The notes below the pieces were generated by a model, which was given only the letters and a program-made list of their open reading frames with translations, had not been told where the DNA came from and did no database searches. From Fibrobacter intestinalis (GTDB lineage Bacteria; Fibrobacterota; Fibrobacteria; Fibrobacterales; Fibrobacteraceae), in NCBI RefSeq assembly GCF_900167415.1, contig NZ_FUWU01000025.1, forward strand, positions 1-45,235: DNA of 45,235 bases, given 5' to 3'. This document shows, piece after piece, positions 41,722-45,235 of the stretch; the first letter of the stretch is position 1, and each line of letters starts with the position of its first letter. A program made the translations under genes and the position numbers.

Positions 41722-44022
41722 ATGCGTTTTTTACTTTCCTTTCTGGCTATTTTTGCATTCGCCTTCCTGACGGTCGCCTGTTCTGCCGATTCCTCTTCCG
41801 ACGACTACGGTTTTGAACGCGCCGTCCAAGACCTCTCCATTTTGCGCCGCTGCCCCGGCAACAATGACACGTCTAAATTTTGCTACCAGTTGCGTTGGCG
41901 CATCCCCATCGAGACGGAAAACCTAAAGCAATTCCATATCTGGGTCGATACCCTTTATGTGGGCGATTCCACGACGAGCGTCCCGAGCGGAGCCACGGAG
42001 CATTCCATCAAGGTCTCCTTTAAAGGCGAAGAAAAACTTTACGACACGCTGAATTTGACACCGCACGTCCAAGATTACCTGAAGCAGGACAGCCTCTCCA
42101 TTTCTATCTGGTGCGATTACGGTGACGGGCAGCGTTCCGGCGACATCCAGCATATTTTCATCCATTTTGGCGACGACCTGCCCCCCTCACTCATTACGAT
42201 TACCGATTCCGTCTGGACGACCGGAGCCGCCATCGACTGGTCTCGCCCCACAGACCAGCGCGACTACTACGTTCCCGAAAGCCTCTCGGGGCCTATCGCG
42301 GGCTACAACATTCTGCTCTGGTCCGAAAACGAAAACCAGGACATCCGGAATATCAAGGTGAAAATTTCGCACGACGGCAAAGTCGATTCGCTGGGCAACA
42401 CCCTGTGGAAACGCCACCACCGATTCCGCTTTACCCATGATTCCCTGTGGATAGACACCACGAGCCGCGCAGAATCTTCCAAAAATTATTTGCGCCTCGC
42501 CGTCTTGGACGGAAAAGGCTTTGATTTTTTATCGGACAGCGCAAACCGCTTCCGCATGGTGCTCGAAGGACTCAAGCCGGAAAGCAATTACACTATCGGC
42601 ATTATCGCCTGGGATTCCGCGGGCAATCCGTCCGGCACGGGTTCCGTGGAGACGAATCAGCTCTTCATGACGACGGACAACGTTCCGCCCCTCATGCCGA
42701 ACAGGCTCTGGTTTCGCTCCGATTCCACGGATCCATCCGCCGCCCGGCTTGACTCCAACCGGATTTTCATTTATTGGGCGCGCAGTGCCGACCCGCTTTC
42801 CGACACCAGCGGCATCGTCGCCGATTCGATTCTCCACTACCCGGCATCCTGCTATGAAGGGGTTTGCTTCAGGCATGTCAAAAGTTACGAAATCCACCTT
42901 TGGAACGGAAGCGATTGGGAAGTGGCCACTGGAGCGGGCGGACTTTCCGAAGAAAAATACACACGCTCCTACGCACTGGACGGCGACTCGATGAAGGTTT
43001 CCACAACCGGGGATTATGTCGGCGACACGATCCGTTGGATAGTCCCCGGCGACACTCTGATTTTGCGCATCCGCTCGATGGATTCTTCCGGCTACTACTC
43101 CAAGGCCCTGACCGACACGATCGTCGTATCGCAAGGCCCCGAAGCCGACCTGAATTGCCCGGAAGGCTTTGTCCCCGTACGCACCGACGACTCCACGCGA
43201 TTCTGCATGGAAAAATTCGAGCACATGGATTCCGACTCCACCTTCGCCCACGGCGTTCTCTTTAACGAAGCGGTTGCCGGCTGCGAAAGCATGACCGCCG
43301 AAGGATTCACCGTTTCCCTCTGCAAAACCGCCGACTGGAAAGCCGCTTGCATGGCGCAAGGAAGAAGCTCCTACGGACTCATCGAAGAGGGCGACTTTTC
43401 GGCTGGCGAATTTCTGTATAAAAGCTGCGGCGTGGGTTCAGGCGATTCGACGACCGCAACCGACCCGAAAAAAAGAAACAAGCTCTGCACAAGCCCCGAC
43501 GGCATCCGCAACCTTTCCGGCGCATTCCAGGAATGGACGCTCGGCCCTTCGGACACGCTGCTCTACGTTCTCCGAGGATCCAGCTACGTTTACTACACGG
43601 GAGCTTCACGGGAATCCCTGTCCAAGTGCACCACCTATTCCCTGCCGAACCGATACCGCGCCGGTTACACGCAGGACTCCGTCTATCTTTACCGCGAAGG
43701 CTCCAAAGTCGATACCAGCTATACCGCAGACACGAGCCGGACGCTGTATAAGATCCTGACATTGAAAGACTTCACCGACTCCATCCAGATATTCAAAGTA
43801 TCGACCGCGGACGGCGATTCCCTCGGCGAAGACTACGCCCCTCTCTCGGAATATCAAAAAGGCGGCGACAAATGGTTGCAGGAATTGGCGGGAAACCTTT
43901 CCTACGAACCCATCCGAACCGAAGCGGTCTTCTTCACCGGCGAATCCGTCAAATACAAAGGGTCTGCGGCATTCTACACGGACGCGTCCATCTCCTATCG
44001 CTGCTGCGCCTATCCGAACTGA
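41722..44022 (+). CDS. Large lipoprotein with fibronectin-like modules and a C-terminal SUMF1-like domain
   Basis: A 766-residue lipoprotein. The lipobox LTVAC follows the helix FLLSFLAIFAFAF. I choose ATG 41722 over an in-frame TTG at 41713. The middle (about residues 150-470) contains beta modules with fibronectin-III-like phrases (GLKPESNYTIGIIAWDSAGN, DTLILRIRSMDSSGYYS). The C-terminal ~290 residues are SUMF1-like: CPEGFVPVRTDD, RFCMEKFEHM, SLCKTADWKAACMAQG, LSGAFQEWTLG, LRGSSYVYY and the final SYRCCAYPN. This combination is common in Fibrobacter surface lipoproteins. It starts 20 bases after pdxT but is functionally unrelated to it. The function is unknown. Confidence 0.82.
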   Translation: MRFLLSFLAIFAFAFLTVACSADSSSDDYGFERAVQDLSILRRCPGNNDTSKFCYQLRWRIPIETENLKQFHIWVDTLYVGDSTTSVPSGATEHSIKVSFKGEEKLYDTLNLTPHVQDYLKQDSLSISIWCDYGDGQRSGDIQHIFIHFGDDLPPSLITITDSVWTTGAAIDWSRPTDQRDYYVPESLSGPIAGYNILLWSENENQDIRNIKVKISHDGKVDSLGNTLWKRHHRFRFTHDSLWIDTTSRAESSKNYLRLAVLDGKGFDFLSDSANRFRMVLEGLKPESNYTIGIIAWDSAGNPSGTGSVETNQLFMTTDNVPPLMPNRLWFRSDSTDPSAARLDSNRIFIYWARSADPLSDTSGIVADSILHYPASCYEGVCFRHVKSYEIHLWNGSDWEVATGAGGLSEEKYTRSYALDGDSMKVSTTGDYVGDTIRWIVPGDTLILRIRSMDSSGYYSKALTDTIVVSQGPEADLNCPEGFVPVRTDDSTRFCMEKFEHMDSDSTFAHGVLFNEAVAGCESMTAEGFTVSLCKTADWKAACMAQGRSSYGLIEEGDFSAGEFLYKSCGVGSGDSTTATDPKKRNKLCTSPDGIRNLSGAFQEWTLGPSDTLLYVLRGSSYVYYTGASRESLSKCTTYSLPNRYRAGYTQDSVYLYREGSKVDTSYTADTSRTLYKILTLKDFTDSIQIFKVSTADGDSLGEDYAPLSEYQKGGDKWLQELAGNLSYEPIRTEAVFFTGESVKYKGSAAFYTDASISYRCCAYPN

Positions 44023-44953
44023 TTCTGGGCGTGCCCCGCTTTGGCGGGTCGGCGAGCTACGGGCTACAGCTTCGCAAGGCTCAAAGGATCGCCTTGCTTT
44101 TGCTTTCAATCGGCGCTTCGCACTGGCTCGGTATTTCCCGGCAGCAAATTTCCCACCCTCCGCATGCCTCACGCCGTTAGTGGTTAGCGATCAGTGGTTA
44201 GTTGAAAATTGGAAAAGTACCCATGCGCACTGTCACAGGCTGCGAGGGAAATTCACTTTGTGAAAGAAAGTTCCCCACTTTAAAAAGAGTTCATCTTGCG
44301 ATAAGAAGTTCACACGTGGGAAAATCAAAATGTGGGTATTTCGTGGAGGATTCTCCATAATTTTCAAAATTTTTTAAACATGGAGCTTTTTTCAATTCAA
44401 ACAAAGAATCGCTATGCAAAAGCGAGCGTTTTCACAAAGAATGAATCCCTATTCGGAACAAAAATTCCTTTTGATGTTGAACGGTCTTTGCAAACCGAAA
44501 CTCCGGCGGGCATTCCTTTCCCGAACAAGAAATCCATTCCTGAACAAGCTTTTCCTTCCCGAATCAGAGACCCCGTTTCAAAACAAGCTTTCACTTTAAA
44601 ACAGGAAATTTTTCACCGTCTTCTTCACGCATCCTCGCCGGTAGCGCAAATTTTTAAGCGATTTTTACAGCGAATCGTCGCGACTAAAAAATAGTGGGTA
44701 GCGGGTAGGAGTCAGAAAGAAAGGTCTAAAAATTTTGACCGTGAATATTTTTGCGAAAAGCAAGGAAGGGAAGTTTCCAAAGCACTCAAAGGAGAATCTT
44801 GTCACAATCTTATCTGCTTCGGTTCCTCCGGGCTTTTTATATCCATCTTATTTTCCCTCTATTGATTTTACATACTGAACAAACTGGGCTAATGTCCATA
44901 TTCTGTCTCTGCGATCCTTTGGATATGTCACTATATAGTCAGCCCTTAAAAAG
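44023..44953. other. Long non-coding stretch before the right IS copy
   Basis: I see no supportable gene. 44023-44180 is GC-balanced. Around 44175-44202 AGTGGTTAG occurs twice (GTTAGTGGTTAGCGATCAGTG...). From about 44245 to 44610 the sequence becomes AT-rich and made of degenerate ~20-base units (see the repeat entry). A 120-codon open frame at 44332-44694 only follows these units and has no clear ribosome site, so I do not call it. The IS boundary is near 44930-44935. Confidence 0.6.
44245..44610. repeat. Degenerate ~20-base repeat array
   Basis: Units such as CCTTTCCCGAACAAGAAAT, CCATTCCTGAACAAGCTTTT, CCCTATTCGGAACAAAAATT and CCCGTTTCAAAACAAGCTTT share a loose pattern CCnTTnCnGAACAAGnnTT. 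An earlier block (44248-44330) has units ending in AAGTTC/GAGTTC/AAGTTCA. The array is imperfect and was identified by eye only. Confidence 0.4.
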
Positions 44954-45235
44954 TCACTTTGCGAACGCAAGATAAGGACGTTCGCATTTTTTGTTCATTC
45001 CGTTCCACAGAAGGCAAAAACAGTATAGCCATTCCAACAGGGCAAAAAAGCGCCTCATGGCCCTCTTGAAGTTGAACGCTGCCGCAGCAAGCTTTGCATT
45101 GAGCATGTCGCCAAAGATTCCCTTGTAGAAATTGCGACCCATGCGGTGGTCGCTTTTCAGGTGGCCGTTGATAGGCTCGATGCCAGCCCTCTTGCAAAAA
45201 AGCTTGTGAGCCTTTTTCTTCTGGTAGTAAGTCGC
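44954..45235 (-). mobile_element. IS5-family transposase, 3' part (inverted copy, cut by window end)
   Basis: The minus-strand frame is open from the window end to the stop at 44954-44956, giving about 93 residues. These are the same protein as the left-end copy, including HLKSDHRMGRN and FGDMLNAKLAAAAFN. The homology continues beyond the stop to about 44936. The two copies face each other, so their transposase genes both read into the window. Over the first ~150 bases of the shared coding part they differ by about ten synonymous bases; the remaining ~170 bases appear identical. Confidence 0.85.

Noticed and set aside
44332-44694. 120-codon open frame as a gene
   Set aside because: The sequence follows the degenerate 20-base units in several frames, with no ribosome site or recognisable features.

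Overview
The window looks like a chromosomal segment of a Fibrobacter-type bacterium (phylum Fibrobacterota), probably one whole assembled contig, because both ends stop inside copies of the same IS5-family transposase gene. The lineage call rests on a lipoprotein carrying the Fibrobacter succinogenes major paralogous (FISUMP) domain, a large C25 peptidase of the PorU/type IX secretion kind, a GH94 disaccharide phosphorylase, and a short type IX-like C-terminal tail remnant. There are no rRNA or tRNA genes that I can see.

Layout. 1-306: IS5-like transposase 3' end; 325-788: truncated, frameshifted pseudogene; 1019-2797: long-chain acyl-CoA synthetase (minus). 3065-4414: glutamate dehydrogenase with its own terminator. 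4600-6467: exbB-exbD-tonB operon (minus). 6689-14436: a plus-strand run of guanine-deaminase-like enzyme, CBM9-like protein, M23 peptidase, RNase D, tatA, tatC, a TatB-like segment fused to 5-formyltetrahydrofolate cyclo-ligase, a SpoU/TrmH RNA methyltransferase and a THUMP-like methyltransferase. 14437-16976: an AT-rich type II restriction-modification island (m5C methyltransferase plus SacI-like endonuclease). 17037-20267: padR-GH94 phosphorylase operon (minus) with a palindromic operator. 20317-27769: hisH-hisF-tldD-C25 peptidase-membrane protein, tightly packed on the minus strand. 27872-29509: class I fumarase. 29663-30316: secreted, Ala-rich, membrane-anchored protein.

30405-33709 holds a four-gene operon with a palindrome and a sigma70-type promoter in front: exported flavodoxin, a secreted SUMF1-like/flavodoxin fusion, a DUF4405-like heme-type membrane protein and a TetR regulator. 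I read it as a possible envelope redox module. 33969-37718 holds a minus-strand set of two paralogous small proteins around a FISUMP lipoprotein, preceded by a 236-bp segment bounded by 26-bp perfect inverted repeats. That segment contains a strong promoter and lies directly next to a tyrosine recombinase gene, so it is a candidate phase-variable invertible promoter (inference). 37719-38674 is almost entirely structured repeats: interspersed ~33-bp hairpin repeats, two tandem hairpins whose stems covary, a cluster of triloop hairpins, and six copies of a 41-bp tandem repeat.

38675-41701 is the vitamin B6 locus: MocR-type pdxR facing pdxS-pdxT, with a paired operator between. 41722-44022 is a large lipoprotein with fibronectin-like and SUMF1-like parts. 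44023-44953 has no convincing gene, and the window closes with the second, inverted IS5-like copy.
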